The notes beneath the pieces were generated by a model, which ran no database searches, was not told the DNA's origin, and worked only from the letters and a program-made list of their open reading frames with translations. Position numbers and translations under genes: made by a program. A stretch of DNA of 64,000 nucleotides from Thalassolituus hydrocarboniclasticus (lineage in GTDB: Bacteria; Pseudomonadota; Gammaproteobacteria; Pseudomonadales; Oceanobacteraceae), in NCBI RefSeq assembly GCF_025345565.1, contig NZ_CP054475.1:3699129-3763128 (forward strand), in the 5' to 3' direction. Positions 1-8,960 of the stretch are shown in pieces (the stretch's first letter is position 1; every line of letters starts with the position of its first letter).

Positions 1-79
1 GGCGGTAGCCCAGTGTCCCGCTACCGCGAGTCAGAAGACTAACGCTGGCCGATTCATCCGAGCGGCGTTAGGTCAGCGG

Positions 80-1753
80 GTGACTAGGCGCGAGCGCGGA
101 TCGGTTGGTGACGTGATTCGCGTTAGTGACGGTCGTACGGGGACACGCCATGATCACTATGGCGAGGTGCACGTACTGGTGCCGGCCGATCCTGACGACC
201 CGGCTGATCTCCCCGAGGTTAGCGAGTTCGTTGCGCATAAGAAATTTACGTCTGGTGGGGCTAGGGGCGTGTCCCAGACAGGTATTGATCCTGGCGAGGA
301 TCAGCCTGGCGATCAGGTACTGCTACTAATCGAAGCGGTTCGCGCGTCGTCGATCGAGCACAAAATAGCCCGACGACAGAGTCGGACGGCGAGAGATATT
401 TTGGCGAGAGCCAATGCGGCACTACCTATCACCTATCAACAACTAACCGATGCTGAGCTGCATGTGCTGGCCGACTACATTGCCAACAGAAACTATAGTG
501 GCGGAACAGATAAACAGTGCGTACAAATGGCGATATCGATCATGCTGTATACCTGTAGTTCGCTGGATGATGTCTTAAATATGGCGGAAGATACTGAAGG
601 ATCAGGGCTGAAATTTGACTGGATTAAAAATCAATTTCGAATACCCAGAATCACTCCGAATTATGCGACCAGAGACACCGGTGCTAAGAATTCAATAACC
701 TCGTCTCCAATATCGGATGATGATTATGTGATTATTCCAAATCTGTATATCCGGCCTGGGTCGATAGAAGCATTCAGAAAGGAGCTTAGGGTTAAAGAAC
801 GTGGGGAATTCTCAGCGTATATAAAAAAGGAGTTAAAATCATTATCTGACCGAATAACCGTGCACAAAATACAGCGTTGCGCATTCGAAATTGCCAGAAC
901 CCATTACGATCCAGTGATTGTTCAAACCACCTTTGGTCTAAGGATATCTTCTGCCAATGTGCAGCAGTACTACTCAGCAGTATCTGATGTTCAGGTAATC
1001 CATTGCTATACGATGGCTACGAGAGAGATGCGGCGGCGTATGGGAATGGTGGTATCAAATGAAACTCCTGATACACTTATGTCCGCTAATGGTTTCTATT
1101 CTGCGAGGAATATGCCGACTGATGCCTGTGTAAAAAACATGATTTTACAGCTATCTATGGATGCATTATCTTCAAATCGAGGAAGCCAGAAGTGGCATAA
1201 CGCCAACACACTGCTTTGCATCATGGTCCAAGCACTATTGACGACGATTCGTGGAGTGTACGATCCATTTATTCCAGTTGAGCACAGTGAACATGCGCTT
1301 TTTTTTCGGGATAAAGATCGCCCCGACTACTCACATTCGCGATTTCAATTTGTTCATCCACTGTCTGAATTAGTTACGATTCACTATCAATCAGTTAGAA
1401 ATCTGACCGTGAGCCTCAATAAAATTGCAGATGTGTCATCGCATATATTTTTTCTGGACGAGGATAATGAAACATTGGTATCCCCACATCCGAAACACAT
1501 TGTCAGATTTATGGCTCAATACTGGCATTATCCAGTGAATTCCCTGCGTAAATTTGTTCGAAGAAAACTGGTTGAGTACGGAGTTTCATATGAGGCCACC
1601 AACATGATGATGAATCATCACTCAGTAGGCGAATCGTCGTGGGACCCATACAGTACAGACGATCCAGCAGAGATGCGTGAGGAAATCATGGCACTCTATG
1701 ATCGGCTGATCAAAGAGCTTTCGATTTATCCGGAGTGGTTTAATGCTGTCTGA
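80..1753 (+). CDS. Degenerate tyrosine-recombinase-like protein, possibly 5'-truncated by the window edge
   Basis: The GTG at 80 gives 557 residues, but the reading frame stays open with no stop back to base 2, so the true start may lie outside the window. Most of the protein is not recognisable. The C-terminal part (about residues 470-530) has the layout of a tyrosine-recombinase C-terminus: NSLRKFVRRKL resembles the HxLR box, and MMMNHHS followed by WDPYS resembles the GH and catalytic Tyr boxes. Key residues are not all in place. It overlaps the next recombinase gene by 11 bp, so the two are probably co-translated and act together in mobilising this DNA. It is AT-rich compared with the core genes on the right, which suggests transfer. 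The recombinase assignment is an inference from weak motifs and context. Confidence 0.6.
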   Translation: MTRRERGSVGDVIRVSDGRTGTRHDHYGEVHVLVPADPDDPADLPEVSEFVAHKKFTSGGARGVSQTGIDPGEDQPGDQVLLLIEAVRASSIEHKIARRQSRTARDILARANAALPITYQQLTDAELHVLADYIANRNYSGGTDKQCVQMAISIMLYTCSSLDDVLNMAEDTEGSGLKFDWIKNQFRIPRITPNYATRDTGAKNSITSSPISDDDYVIIPNLYIRPGSIEAFRKELRVKERGEFSAYIKKELKSLSDRITVHKIQRCAFEIARTHYDPVIVQTTFGLRISSANVQQYYSAVSDVQVIHCYTMATREMRRRMGMVVSNETPDTLMSANGFYSARNMPTDACVKNMILQLSMDALSSNRGSQKWHNANTLLCIMVQALLTTIRGVYDPFIPVEHSEHALFFRDKDRPDYSHSRFQFVHPLSELVTIHYQSVRNLTVSLNKIADVSSHIFFLDEDNETLVSPHPKHIVRFMAQYWHYPVNSLRKFVRRKLVEYGVSYEATNMMMNHHSVGESSWDPYSTDDPAEMREEIMALYDRLIKELSIYPEWFNAV

Positions 1754-4331
1754 TGAATCGATCCTGGCGCTCCAGGCCGTAGGCATATCGTATAATGAGA
1801 TTACCCGGATAGAGGTACATGACTATTCCAGGGTGATTGATCACCTGAGGAAAAATTTTAGCGCCTCTGAAGTTAATGATCGACTGCATGAAATCGCTCG
1901 CTATGCGATTGATAGTGGACGCTCATCACATGCAGATCTGTACCGCAGCTCGGCAATGCCAAGGCCGTCTGCTCCAGTTACACCTGACAATTACGCGTTG
2001 TACCAGGCGCTACTACAGCTTGACAGTATTTTTCCACAGATCATATTGGACCTAGAGACCAGTCAGGTGCCTGGCGCACTGATTTACAGTGCGATGCGTC
2101 ATGGATTACTGCTCGATAGAGATTTGATCCGCGATTGGCGGATTAAAAATTTTTACGGTGGCCTATGGCGGTATCAGAATACTCTATGGTTTGAGCTGTC
2201 AAAACACGCTAACAGCGAGCCGATGATTTGGCAGCCAGATGATATGACCCTGCTATTGCTGGTTCGTTACCGCAACCAGCTTGATGTTAACAACTCTACA
2301 AGCTGGCACCAGTACCTGAGTCGGTTCATATGCCCCTATATTGGCCTGTTGCGCCTGCCCAATGTTGAGATAATTATTGATCTGTTCCAAGCTGTACTAA
2401 AAAACTATGTGCCATCGTATTTAGTTGAAATTTCAGCCAATCGAAAAAAGAATCGTAGCCTGACAAGGCAGCAATTTTTACGGCTAATCACCAGGCGCGT
2501 CCCACATGTCAGATATCCATCCGCTCCATTATCAATTTCGGCCGGCATAATCAGTCGGAAACAAAAACGGTCAAGTTATTCCAATTATGTTTCGCATGTA
2601 ATAAGGCAAAGTGCGGCTCCTGAAGAGTTTATTCAGCATGCAAACGGTCAGAAATTATCAGGGGCTTTACGTTCAGTCATTAAATGCGCTGCGTTTTTCT
2701 GCAGGAATGATACTCAATTTGGAACGAGATTGAAAAGATCTGGTGTTATTCGAATCGTGAACAATCTAACTCAACGATTTGAGCAATTATTTCCGGATAC
2801 GGACCCTGAAACACTTCCATCAGATCAGATACAGGAGTCTTTTAAGGATATTATCAGTTCAAGTAATAGTAGCTCGTCCAAGAACCTTATTACCAGTCTG
2901 GATTACTATTTTTGGTATCTACATAATGAGAATGACCGTGCTCTAGTTACGGTTAAATCGGCGCATGCTTCGAGAGAACAGAATTGGTTATATCCATCAA
3001 TGGTTATGCCGTGGGAGTATCTAGCGATAAAAAACCTGTTGCATCGAAAATTGAAACTGGCAGAAGAGCCAAAGGATAAATTTATTATTTCCAGAATGAT
3101 ATTGGCAGTAATGCTGGGATACCGATCGGGCCTTCGTCGTGGTGAAATTCTTTCGTTAAGATACAGAGATATTCAGCTAGAAGGAATTCCAACGATTGTC
3201 ATATCCACGCACGGAAAATTCAAACCCAAAACATTATCTGGTAATCGCGTAGTCATTGTCGGTGGTCGATACAGCGATGATGAAATGAACACAGTAAGAG
3301 GATTAATGTCTACAGGTCACCAAAATGTGTCTATTGATGAGCGGCAGATATTCAGTGGTTATCTCCAACTTTCTGACTCTACAAATAACAAAAATATTTT
3401 TGACGAAATATCCCATATCATTCGATTCGTAACCGGTGATGAGAATGCGAGTTTTCATTCGCTGCGACATTCATTCGCATCATTGAATGTATACCGAATG
3501 ATTAGGTCACGGTTTTCTGCCTCGTTACCTGTGATTGATTATGTCGATTGCGATACCGGGGAGGATTACTCCGTATATCTCAATCGATTAGCGCCACTTC
3601 CAGGGGCTACAAGGCGTGTCAATCCTGTCTATCAAATCAGTGCGGAGATGGGGCATGCATCACCAGAAACCACACTCGGAACCTATGTTCACTCTCTGGA
3701 TTGGGTGTTTCCATATTATCAACGCCGCATGATGCCGACGTTTTCTACGGCTCAGCTGGCAGAAGCTCTCGGTGTTAGTCGTCAGGCGATTCAGAAAACA
3801 GTAAAAGCCAACGGCGGACGTAATCTTGCGGATTATCGGGACATGATCGTTCGTAAACTAAAGCCAATTTCAACTAACGTTGATCTGTCGGACTGGACTG
3901 AACCTAAGCACCGATTACGCCTAGGAAACTACAATCGAAACTTTGAATTTGATGGATGTGTATCGGCGATCAAACGTTATCGCAAGAAGAAGATCAGTTT
4001 ACGCCAGCTGATTACTCTTTATCCAAAATTGCTGGATTTTCCTCATGAAATATTAAGGGATAGCGATCTAATCAATCATTTTGCTCGACTTCATACCAAT
4101 AATCAGAAGATCGCTGGAGACAATATCATTCAGCGCTTTTCGGATTTAGTGCCATCAGAGCAGCGGTATTGTTTCTACCGTTGGGGTATTTCGCGAGATG
4201 AATGGAACAGTGGCGGGCTTAACAAACCTCGTCTGATTTTTGAGTCAAAACGAACCGAAAAGGCTTATAACTATCTGGCAAAATCATTAAAGGTATTTGA
4301 TTCAGCTGAGATTCCGGTCGTCAGTGGCTAG
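1743..4331 (+). CDS. Large tyrosine recombinase / site-specific integrase
   Basis: This is an 862-residue protein whose C-terminal half carries a clear tyrosine-recombinase catalytic domain. GYRSGLRRGEILSLRY holds the first Arg (about residue 460), FHSLRHSFAS is the HxxR box (about 574), and EMGHASPETTLGTYVH holds the GH box and catalytic Tyr (about 640-655). A further 200 residues follow the catalytic Tyr, including an HTH-like stretch (LAEALGVSRQAIQKTV). The protein is roughly twice the size of a phage integrase, as in multi-recombinase mobile islands. The ATG overlaps the stop of the upstream gene by 11 bp. It probably catalyses integration or excision of the left-hand island. An assignment to Gamma-Mobile-Trio-type or other multi-recombinase elements is possible but unproven. 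Confidence 0.85.
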   Translation: MLSDESILALQAVGISYNEITRIEVHDYSRVIDHLRKNFSASEVNDRLHEIARYAIDSGRSSHADLYRSSAMPRPSAPVTPDNYALYQALLQLDSIFPQIILDLETSQVPGALIYSAMRHGLLLDRDLIRDWRIKNFYGGLWRYQNTLWFELSKHANSEPMIWQPDDMTLLLLVRYRNQLDVNNSTSWHQYLSRFICPYIGLLRLPNVEIIIDLFQAVLKNYVPSYLVEISANRKKNRSLTRQQFLRLITRRVPHVRYPSAPLSISAGIISRKQKRSSYSNYVSHVIRQSAAPEEFIQHANGQKLSGALRSVIKCAAFFCRNDTQFGTRLKRSGVIRIVNNLTQRFEQLFPDTDPETLPSDQIQESFKDIISSSNSSSSKNLITSLDYYFWYLHNENDRALVTVKSAHASREQNWLYPSMVMPWEYLAIKNLLHRKLKLAEEPKDKFIISRMILAVMLGYRSGLRRGEILSLRYRDIQLEGIPTIVISTHGKFKPKTLSGNRVVIVGGRYSDDEMNTVRGLMSTGHQNVSIDERQIFSGYLQLSDSTNNKNIFDEISHIIRFVTGDENASFHSLRHSFASLNVYRMIRSRFSASLPVIDYVDCDTGEDYSVYLNRLAPLPGATRRVNPVYQISAEMGHASPETTLGTYVHSLDWVFPYYQRRMMPTFSTAQLAEALGVSRQAIQKTVKANGGRNLADYRDMIVRKLKPISTNVDLSDWTEPKHRLRLGNYNRNFEFDGCVSAIKRYRKKKISLRQLITLYPKLLDFPHEILRDSDLINHFARLHTNNQKIAGDNIIQRFSDLVPSEQRYCFYRWGISRDEWNSGGLNKPRLIFESKRTEKAYNYLAKSLKVFDSAEIPVVSG

Positions 4332-4342
4332 GCAACTGACAC

Positions 4343-4705
4343 CTAGCACGCCTTACTGTTGATCCAACGAAACAACGCCTCCAGATCCTCCTCGCTGTTC
4401 TGAGTAATCAGATAGTCGCGAATTGATCGGCCCTGCAGTGGTGGCGCATCGACTGTTGCCGTAAAAAATTGGTTCTCCGCCCCTCTGGGCGCGATAACCG
4501 AAACGGCTTTTTGGATGCCGACGAGTCGAACCAAACGCTCCATTAATTCAGGTGAGGCGGTACTCTGTTTTTCCTCGGTTAGCTGCTCATAATGAGACAG
4601 CGTCATACCCAGAATGCTGGACTGTTCGGTCGGTGATAACTGCCAGTGACTGATCAGTTTGTCAAAAACACGCATGACATCTGCAATGGTTAAGGGTTGA
4701 TTCAT
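4343..4705 (-). CDS. MbcA/ParS/Xre-type (DUF2384-like) antitoxin-like protein
   Basis: This is a 120-residue protein. The N-terminal part, with ISHWQLSPTEQSSILGMT, matches the helical N-terminus of Xre/MbcA/ParS antitoxins. The C-terminal part, with LQGRSIRDYL and a hydrophobic helix, resembles their toxin-binding domain. The ATG at 4705 is preferred because GAGGTGG sits just upstream. A longer frame reaching 4774 would run back into the preceding gene. It is the last gene of a three-gene minus-strand operon. No RES-type or other obvious partner toxin is adjacent, so it may be an orphan or a regulator. The family call is by motif resemblance only. Confidence 0.55.
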   Translation of the reverse strand: MNQPLTIADVMRVFDKLISHWQLSPTEQSSILGMTLSHYEQLTEEKQSTASPELMERLVRLVGIQKAVSVIAPRGAENQFFTATVDAPPLQGRSIRDYLITQNSEEDLEALFRWINSKAC

Positions 4706-4729
4706 CGTCCACCTCACTCTGCGATATAA

Positions 4730-4746
4730 GCCCACCCGGAGTGGGC
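4730..4746 (-). terminator. Intercistronic hairpin
   Basis: GCCCAC and GTGGGC form a 6-bp stem around a CCGGA loop. The hairpin lies just after the stop of the 130-residue gene and before the ribosome site of the antitoxin-like gene. The following T-run is weak (TTATAT), so it may attenuate transcription rather than end it. Confidence 0.35.
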
Positions 4747-4751
4747 TCTGT

Positions 4752-5144
4752 TTATTTACATTTAAGCTCAACACCTGTCGCCGACAATGCCATCACGCCG
4801 GTGACCAGAACATCGTGGTATTGGGTATGGTTGCGTGTGTAATCCAGGGCACCGGCGCCACCCATCCAATCGGTCTGAAAACCGACCAGTGCATGGAACC
4901 CAGCTGCCCGAGCTTCATTCTCTAGCCGGGTACGAGACTCTTTAAATGTCTGACGCACCTGTTCAGGCGTACTGTTGAAAAACGACCAGCTGCCTGAGAA
5001 CGGGCTGATGCGCATAACCTCACAGCCTGTAAATGGCACGCTGTCGGTTGTCAGTGTGCCATACCAAGGGGCTTTGGACTGTTCTGCGGCGACATGCCCT
5101 GCTGCCCACAGCAGCAAGGTGGCCACTAAAGGCTTAAGCTTCAT
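4752..5144 (-). CDS. Hypothetical secreted protein
   Basis: This is a 130-residue protein with a clear N-terminal signal peptide (MKLKPLVATLLLWAAGHVAA, cleavage expected after AAA-like residues near 21). The mature part contains EARAAGFHALVGFQTDW, which is reminiscent of the YbjQ/heavy-metal-binding fold in which a helix precedes a G-A-x-V-x-G strand. Two Cys residues (in FTGCEV and near the C-terminus) could form a disulphide. It overlaps the upstream lipoprotein gene by 11 bp and sits in the same operon. Its function is unknown. Confidence 0.65.
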   Translation of the reverse strand: MKLKPLVATLLLWAAGHVAAEQSKAPWYGTLTTDSVPFTGCEVMRISPFSGSWSFFNSTPEQVRQTFKESRTRLENEARAAGFHALVGFQTDWMGGAGALDYTRNHTQYHDVLVTGVMALSATGVELKCK

Positions 5145-5634
5145 TGGTCAACGCTTTGAATTTAACCGCTTTCAGGTCGCACGCTTTGGTTTCCAGCTTG
5201 CGATTGGTAGTGCCCATGAAGGTGTCTTCTGAGTAATACCACTGGTCTTTCGGCAGCGCGTACAGATTGCCCACCAGGCGGTAGTGAACCCCTTTCTCCA
5301 GTTCGATGGTGGTGGTGGCGCGCCCAGCACGTTTGCCATCCATAACGTTCTGAGTCAGGTCGCACTCGTATTCGACGGTGTGTTTACCTGGCAGCAGCGC
5401 TTGTTTGGACTGCGCAAAGGTCGGCAGCTTTTTGCCATCGATAGCGATCAGGCTGACACCGGAACCCATACCCCAGCCAGCTTCGCCATTGGATTCAATC
5501 ACCGACACCTCCATCATCGGGCGGGGTTCGCCTTCATAAAAGTGGTCAGTGCCATGTCCCAGCATATTTCCCATGCTGGCACAGCCAGTTAATGCCGCAG
5601 CAGAAACGAGTAATCCAAACGCATAACGATTCAT
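5134..5634 (-). CDS. Hypothetical lipoprotein
   Basis: This is a 166-residue protein with a lipoprotein signal peptide and the lipobox LTGC at residues 16-19, so it should be anchored to a membrane through Cys19. The mature region is predicted to be mostly beta, with PEGA-like features such as an LLPGKHTVEYEC stretch and a later strand-rich segment (TTIELEKGVHYRLVG). It is the first gene of the minus-strand operon 5634 to 4343. A 17-bp inverted-repeat operator lies 29 bp upstream of its ATG. No known family was recognised with confidence. Confidence 0.7.
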   Translation of the reverse strand: MNRYAFGLLVSAAALTGCASMGNMLGHGTDHFYEGEPRPMMEVSVIESNGEAGWGMGSGVSLIAIDGKKLPTFAQSKQALLPGKHTVEYECDLTQNVMDGKRAGRATTTIELEKGVHYRLVGNLYALPKDQWYYSEDTFMGTTNRKLETKACDLKAVKFKALTNEA

Positions 5635-5662
5635 TCAGGTCTTCCTTCTCTTGATGGTTTTC

Positions 5663-5679
5663 GTTCTCAATATGAGAAC
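5663..5679. promoter_or_regulatory. Operator-like inverted repeat upstream of the lipoprotein operon
   Basis: GTTCTCA-ATA-TGAGAAC is a perfect 7-bp inverted repeat with a 3-bp spacer. It lies in the divergent region between the lipoprotein gene and the HTH gene. A near-identical copy lies at 5820-5836. The pair is best explained as binding sites for the adjacent HTH regulator. Confidence 0.7.
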
Positions 5680-5782
5680 ATAGAAACTATAAAGACTGAA
5701 TGACAGAACCTCAATAGTTGATAGTTTCCTTAGATATGCGCGGGTTTAAGCAAGATAGCGAGAGCATCACAGGGGATTAAGA

Positions 5783-6067
5783 GTGCAATTTATACTCAAT
5801 TTGGAAACAAGGGCATGTAGTTCTCATTATGAGTACATGATCAAAACCATCTCCTCCCCCAGATACGCCCGTCTCATTGGCTGGCTCATTGCCAACCGTC
5901 AGGCCAAAGGCCTGAGCATCCGGGCATTGGCCGAATTGCTGTCGGTAACCACAACAGCAGTACACCGTATTGAGTCACTGGAACGCAGACTTGACGTCTT
6001 TGAGTATGTGCAGTTCTGCGCAGCACTTGAGATTGATCCGCTGGAAGGCATTCGCCTGCTGCGCTGA
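5783..6067 (+). CDS. XRE-family HTH transcriptional regulator
   Basis: This is a small helix-turn-helix protein: LSIRALAELLSVTTTAVHRI fits the two core helices of the Cro/C1 fold. The GTG at 5783 (94 residues) has a good AGGGG ribosome site 7 nt upstream. A downstream ATG at 5837 (76 residues) matches the usual XRE length but has no Shine-Dalgarno and follows directly after the second operator copy. If the GTG is used, that operator lies inside the gene. The gene is divergent from the lipoprotein operon, and matching operators at 5663 and 5820 suggest that it represses both itself and that operon. Confidence 0.75.
   Translation: MQFILNLETRACSSHYEYMIKTISSPRYARLIGWLIANRQAKGLSIRALAELLSVTTTAVHRIESLERRLDVFEYVQFCAALEIDPLEGIRLLR
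5820..5836. promoter_or_regulatory. Second operator-like inverted repeat
   Basis: GTTCTCA-TTA-TGAGTAC repeats the 5663-5679 operator with the same half-sites and spacer and one mismatch in the dyad. It ends on the base before the ATG at 5837, where a bound repressor would block transcription or translation of the HTH gene. Confidence 0.65.
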
Positions 6068-6187
6068 TCAGTCACGCGATCTTTTGCGCCAGCGATCAAC
6101 CACCCATGCGCTGAAGAGAATCAGCAGAAAGTTACCAATAACTACCACAGGTACCACATAGTCAAAACTGACAGTGCTGGATTCCAT
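6068..6187 (-). CDS. Small single-pass membrane protein (39 aa)
   Basis: An uninterrupted frame of 39 codons starts with ATG at 6187, preceded by AGAGGA about 8 nt upstream. It has a short polar N-terminus (MESSTVSFDY), one hydrophobic segment (VVPVVVIGNFLLILFSAWVV, residues 11-30) and a strongly basic tail (DRWRKRSRD). This is the classic positive-inside layout for a small inner-membrane protein with its C-terminus in the cytoplasm. The stop codon begins 1 bp after the convergent HTH gene ends. The function is unknown; a small regulatory or toxin-like membrane peptide is possible. Confidence 0.6.
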   Translation of the reverse strand: MESSTVSFDYVVPVVVIGNFLLILFSAWVVDRWRKRSRD

Positions 6188-6359
6188 AGCCTATTCCTCT
6201 GAAGCCTAAACCTATAGTAATGCCACTGCAGGCGATTCGGTGCAATGACCGTTACCCATATACCAACCAAATCAGCCGCCTGCGATACACTGGCTACATA
6301 ACAGTGACTGGTGGTCTGGCTATTCAGCCAGCAGCTGACTGACCTACTGGAGGCACTCA

Positions 6360-6623
6360 ATGGAAGACAGCCGCATTATCCTGGTCGATAACGCCTGGGC
6401 GTCCTGTTCAGCGAGTTCAGAGGAGGCTGACTTCAAACGGGAAAGGGTCAGGTTGCTCATTCGTGTTCGGGAGCGGATTGTGGCGGCTGGGTGGACACCC
6501 GGAGAGGCGGCTGCGCGACTGTCATTAAACGACAAGCAGTTGCAGGCGTTGATGGATGGGCGGGCGTCTGAGTTTGACGTGAAGCAGCTAATCGGTATGA
6601 CTTCAAAGCTATCTTCGCTTTGA
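6360..6623 (+). CDS. Small HTH (HigA2/HTH_37-like) DNA-binding protein
   Basis: This is an 87-residue protein with a TGGAGG ribosome site before the ATG. The segment AAGWTPGEAAARLSLNDKQLQALMDGRASEFDVKQL follows the pattern of XRE proteins in HigA-like antitoxins, with helix-turn-helix at about residues 43-75. No toxin gene is adjacent on the same strand. It could be an orphan antitoxin or a regulator of nearby mobile genes. Confidence 0.6.
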   Translation: MEDSRIILVDNAWASCSASSEEADFKRERVRLLIRVRERIVAAGWTPGEAAARLSLNDKQLQALMDGRASEFDVKQLIGMTSKLSSL

Positions 6624-6774
6624 TCTCAAATGAAAGGAATTGAGGCTAACCGCTTGGCTGCTACTGCTGCAGTTAATATTAGGCTCCATGATGTGGCTTT
6701 GGGGCAACTGCAGCCCAAGAGAATCCGGTTTTCGCTTGGGCTGAGTCAGCTGGTGTTCGCTGGAGGAAATCAAT

Positions 6775-8952
6775 TTATGAGCCAACCAGTTGCGAACTCA
6801 GCAACTGAAAAATCTCCTTTCGATTCCATAGTTTTGCCAGGTCGAAACAGTTTAAGTGTCGACCAAGATCAGGTTGGTAATGTGTTTTTTCCGGATCTCC
6901 TCCGAACTTCAGCATTTTTTCAACTACTTCCAGTGCGCCGACTTCAACAGCATGCATTAACGGCGTATAGCCCTTGATCGGGTAACTATGTTCCAGATTT
7001 ACACTCGCCCCGTTTTCTATCAATAAATCGATTATTTTAAGTCTGCTTTCCAAAGGGATGGAAAGGTATGGATCGACTATGTGTTGTCTGGCTATCTCCA
7101 TACAACTTGCCATTAGGGAGTCCTGTTGAGAACTATGGATTAATCTAATAATTGAATCACTATTCGCAAGGCTATTTGTGTAGCGCATAATTGCATCGAC
7201 ACCTTCGGTATCTAAGACTGGGTTTTTCAGTCGACTTAGAAAAGCCCCGCTATTTAATGTGCAATCCATATTCCTAACGGCATGGTAAAGTGGACTGCAC
7301 TTGTTTGTTGTGGATATCAAATCGATACCACAACCCATGTCGATTACTTTTTCAACGATGTATGGATTCCCGCTATTGACTGCAGAGTGCAGAATACTCA
7401 ATCTTTTTTTGGATGTTATTTGATCCATCGTTTCGCGTTTATGCGGAATAGATGACAGCTTTTCAAAGTATCTAATATCCCGCCTTTCGGAAGCCGTATC
7501 TGGGGACATCCTTTCAATGGCGAGGAGTAGTGGCGACTCTTCGCTACTGGTAAGCACATCGACTGATGCGCCAGATTCCAGAAGTTTTAAGAAACTATCC
7601 CAATAGCCGAAATAAACAGCACAGGCCAGCTGAGGCATTCGCTTTTGACCGAACTGGGTTTTTAAAGAGATAATTTTGTCTGGCTTTCGCAAGTCGTATC
7701 GGATGTTATCCATATCTTCTAGAAGCATCGCAATAGGACCGCTAGCCGTTCTTGGGGCTTTAAGCTTCTCTGAGTTATGTTTTTCAATAAATGCTTCTGC
7801 ATAGCGTTCAATCTGCCAGCCTTGAACGTGATCACTGAATTTGCTGCTGGAATTATTTTCGCTTTTGAATGGTGCGGCGTAACCAAAAAGAACTTGCGCC
7901 TTGCGCAGTTGCTTACAGAAAACTCTGTCAGGGCCAATGGCGGCAGCGGCAGACATAGCTTCGTTAAGAAGAAGCTCTATGTTATCGCATCCTAGGTACA
8001 TGGCTTTTTCTACTGCTCTTTTATACAAAGAAAGGCATTCATCAAAGGACTCTTGCTGAGCTCTCATTCGCGCCAAAGCCCTGTCACAATAAAGGTCGGA
8101 AAAATGTGGATTATTACTGTTCTGAATCAGGCTTCGGAGATCATGAATCGCTGCTTCCGCATCGTTTATGTTAACTCCATCCTTTTTAAAGTATCTTTCT
8201 ATAAGGCTGGCTGCTGGAAACATATCCTTGATGCCGTCATTTACTTCATCACGCAGCAAAAAAAGTGAGTTCTGGATGCTTATCTCACTCCAGGTCGATG
8301 GATCGCTCCCCGCTTGATTAAGGTCGCGAATAATATAATCCCAAGCTCTGGCTAGCATCACGGCTGACCGCTCATTCTCCATGCCTGGGTGATTAAGGAG
8401 GCCTTTCAGGCTGGATAAGTCCGGGATGTGATCACCCCGCTCCCAGCTACCGATCATATCGCTTTGCTGTTTCGTAATATGCTTCAACATGGCTTGCCAT
8501 GCGAGTGACTCCTTACGAAGTATGGCCAGAAGGCTTGGCAGTGCGTAGCTGACAAGACCGGACTCCTCATCGAATATAGATACCGGATAACTTGAAGCGA
8601 CCATCGGGTAGCTTCCTTCCAGCAAACGGCGTGCGAAATCTCCAAAAATGATAGGTGTCATTTGATCTCGCGACATGCCATTTGCGTCAACGTTCTTTAT
8701 CCAATCGATATACGAACGTAGTCCGCTCTCGACGATTGCGACGAATTCTCCCAATCGGCTCTCTGAATTTCCCAGTATCCAGATAAAGTCGTTTTTGAGT
8801 TCAGGGCGTGAGAAGTATTCCATTGCCTCTGGTAGGGTTACGTAGAGGTCGGTTACTTTATTGTCGAGCTCTTTCTTAATCGGTCTGCCCGCATCAAATG
8901 CATTGCAGATCAGGCGGACAAGTTCCATGAGTGTAGGAAACGGTGTTTGCAT
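6775..8952 (-). CDS. Large ankyrin-repeat protein of unknown function
   Basis: This is a 725-residue protein. The N-terminal 400 residues are helical and unrecognised. The C-terminal part carries ankyrin-like repeats, for example SILHSAVNSGNPYIVEKVID, SPLYHAVRNMD, and TPLMHAVEVGALEVVEKML, ending near residue 700. Ankyrin repeats normally bind other proteins. No signal peptide or membrane segment is seen, so it is probably cytoplasmic. The ATG at 8952 is preferred; a TTG at 8964 overlaps the stop of the preceding gene but has no usable ribosome site. It is the last gene of a five-gene minus-strand cassette. It could be the sensor or effector of an undescribed system, but that is inference. Confidence 0.75.
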   Translation of the reverse strand: MQTPFPTLMELVRLICNAFDAGRPIKKELDNKVTDLYVTLPEAMEYFSRPELKNDFIWILGNSESRLGEFVAIVESGLRSYIDWIKNVDANGMSRDQMTPIIFGDFARRLLEGSYPMVASSYPVSIFDEESGLVSYALPSLLAILRKESLAWQAMLKHITKQQSDMIGSWERGDHIPDLSSLKGLLNHPGMENERSAVMLARAWDYIIRDLNQAGSDPSTWSEISIQNSLFLLRDEVNDGIKDMFPAASLIERYFKKDGVNINDAEAAIHDLRSLIQNSNNPHFSDLYCDRALARMRAQQESFDECLSLYKRAVEKAMYLGCDNIELLLNEAMSAAAAIGPDRVFCKQLRKAQVLFGYAAPFKSENNSSSKFSDHVQGWQIERYAEAFIEKHNSEKLKAPRTASGPIAMLLEDMDNIRYDLRKPDKIISLKTQFGQKRMPQLACAVYFGYWDSFLKLLESGASVDVLTSSEESPLLLAIERMSPDTASERRDIRYFEKLSSIPHKRETMDQITSKKRLSILHSAVNSGNPYIVEKVIDMGCGIDLISTTNKCSPLYHAVRNMDCTLNSGAFLSRLKNPVLDTEGVDAIMRYTNSLANSDSIIRLIHSSQQDSLMASCMEIARQHIVDPYLSIPLESRLKIIDLLIENGASVNLEHSYPIKGYTPLMHAVEVGALEVVEKMLKFGGDPEKTHYQPDLGRHLNCFDLAKLWNRKEIFQLLSSQLVGS

Positions 8953-8960
8953 TGTGGATT

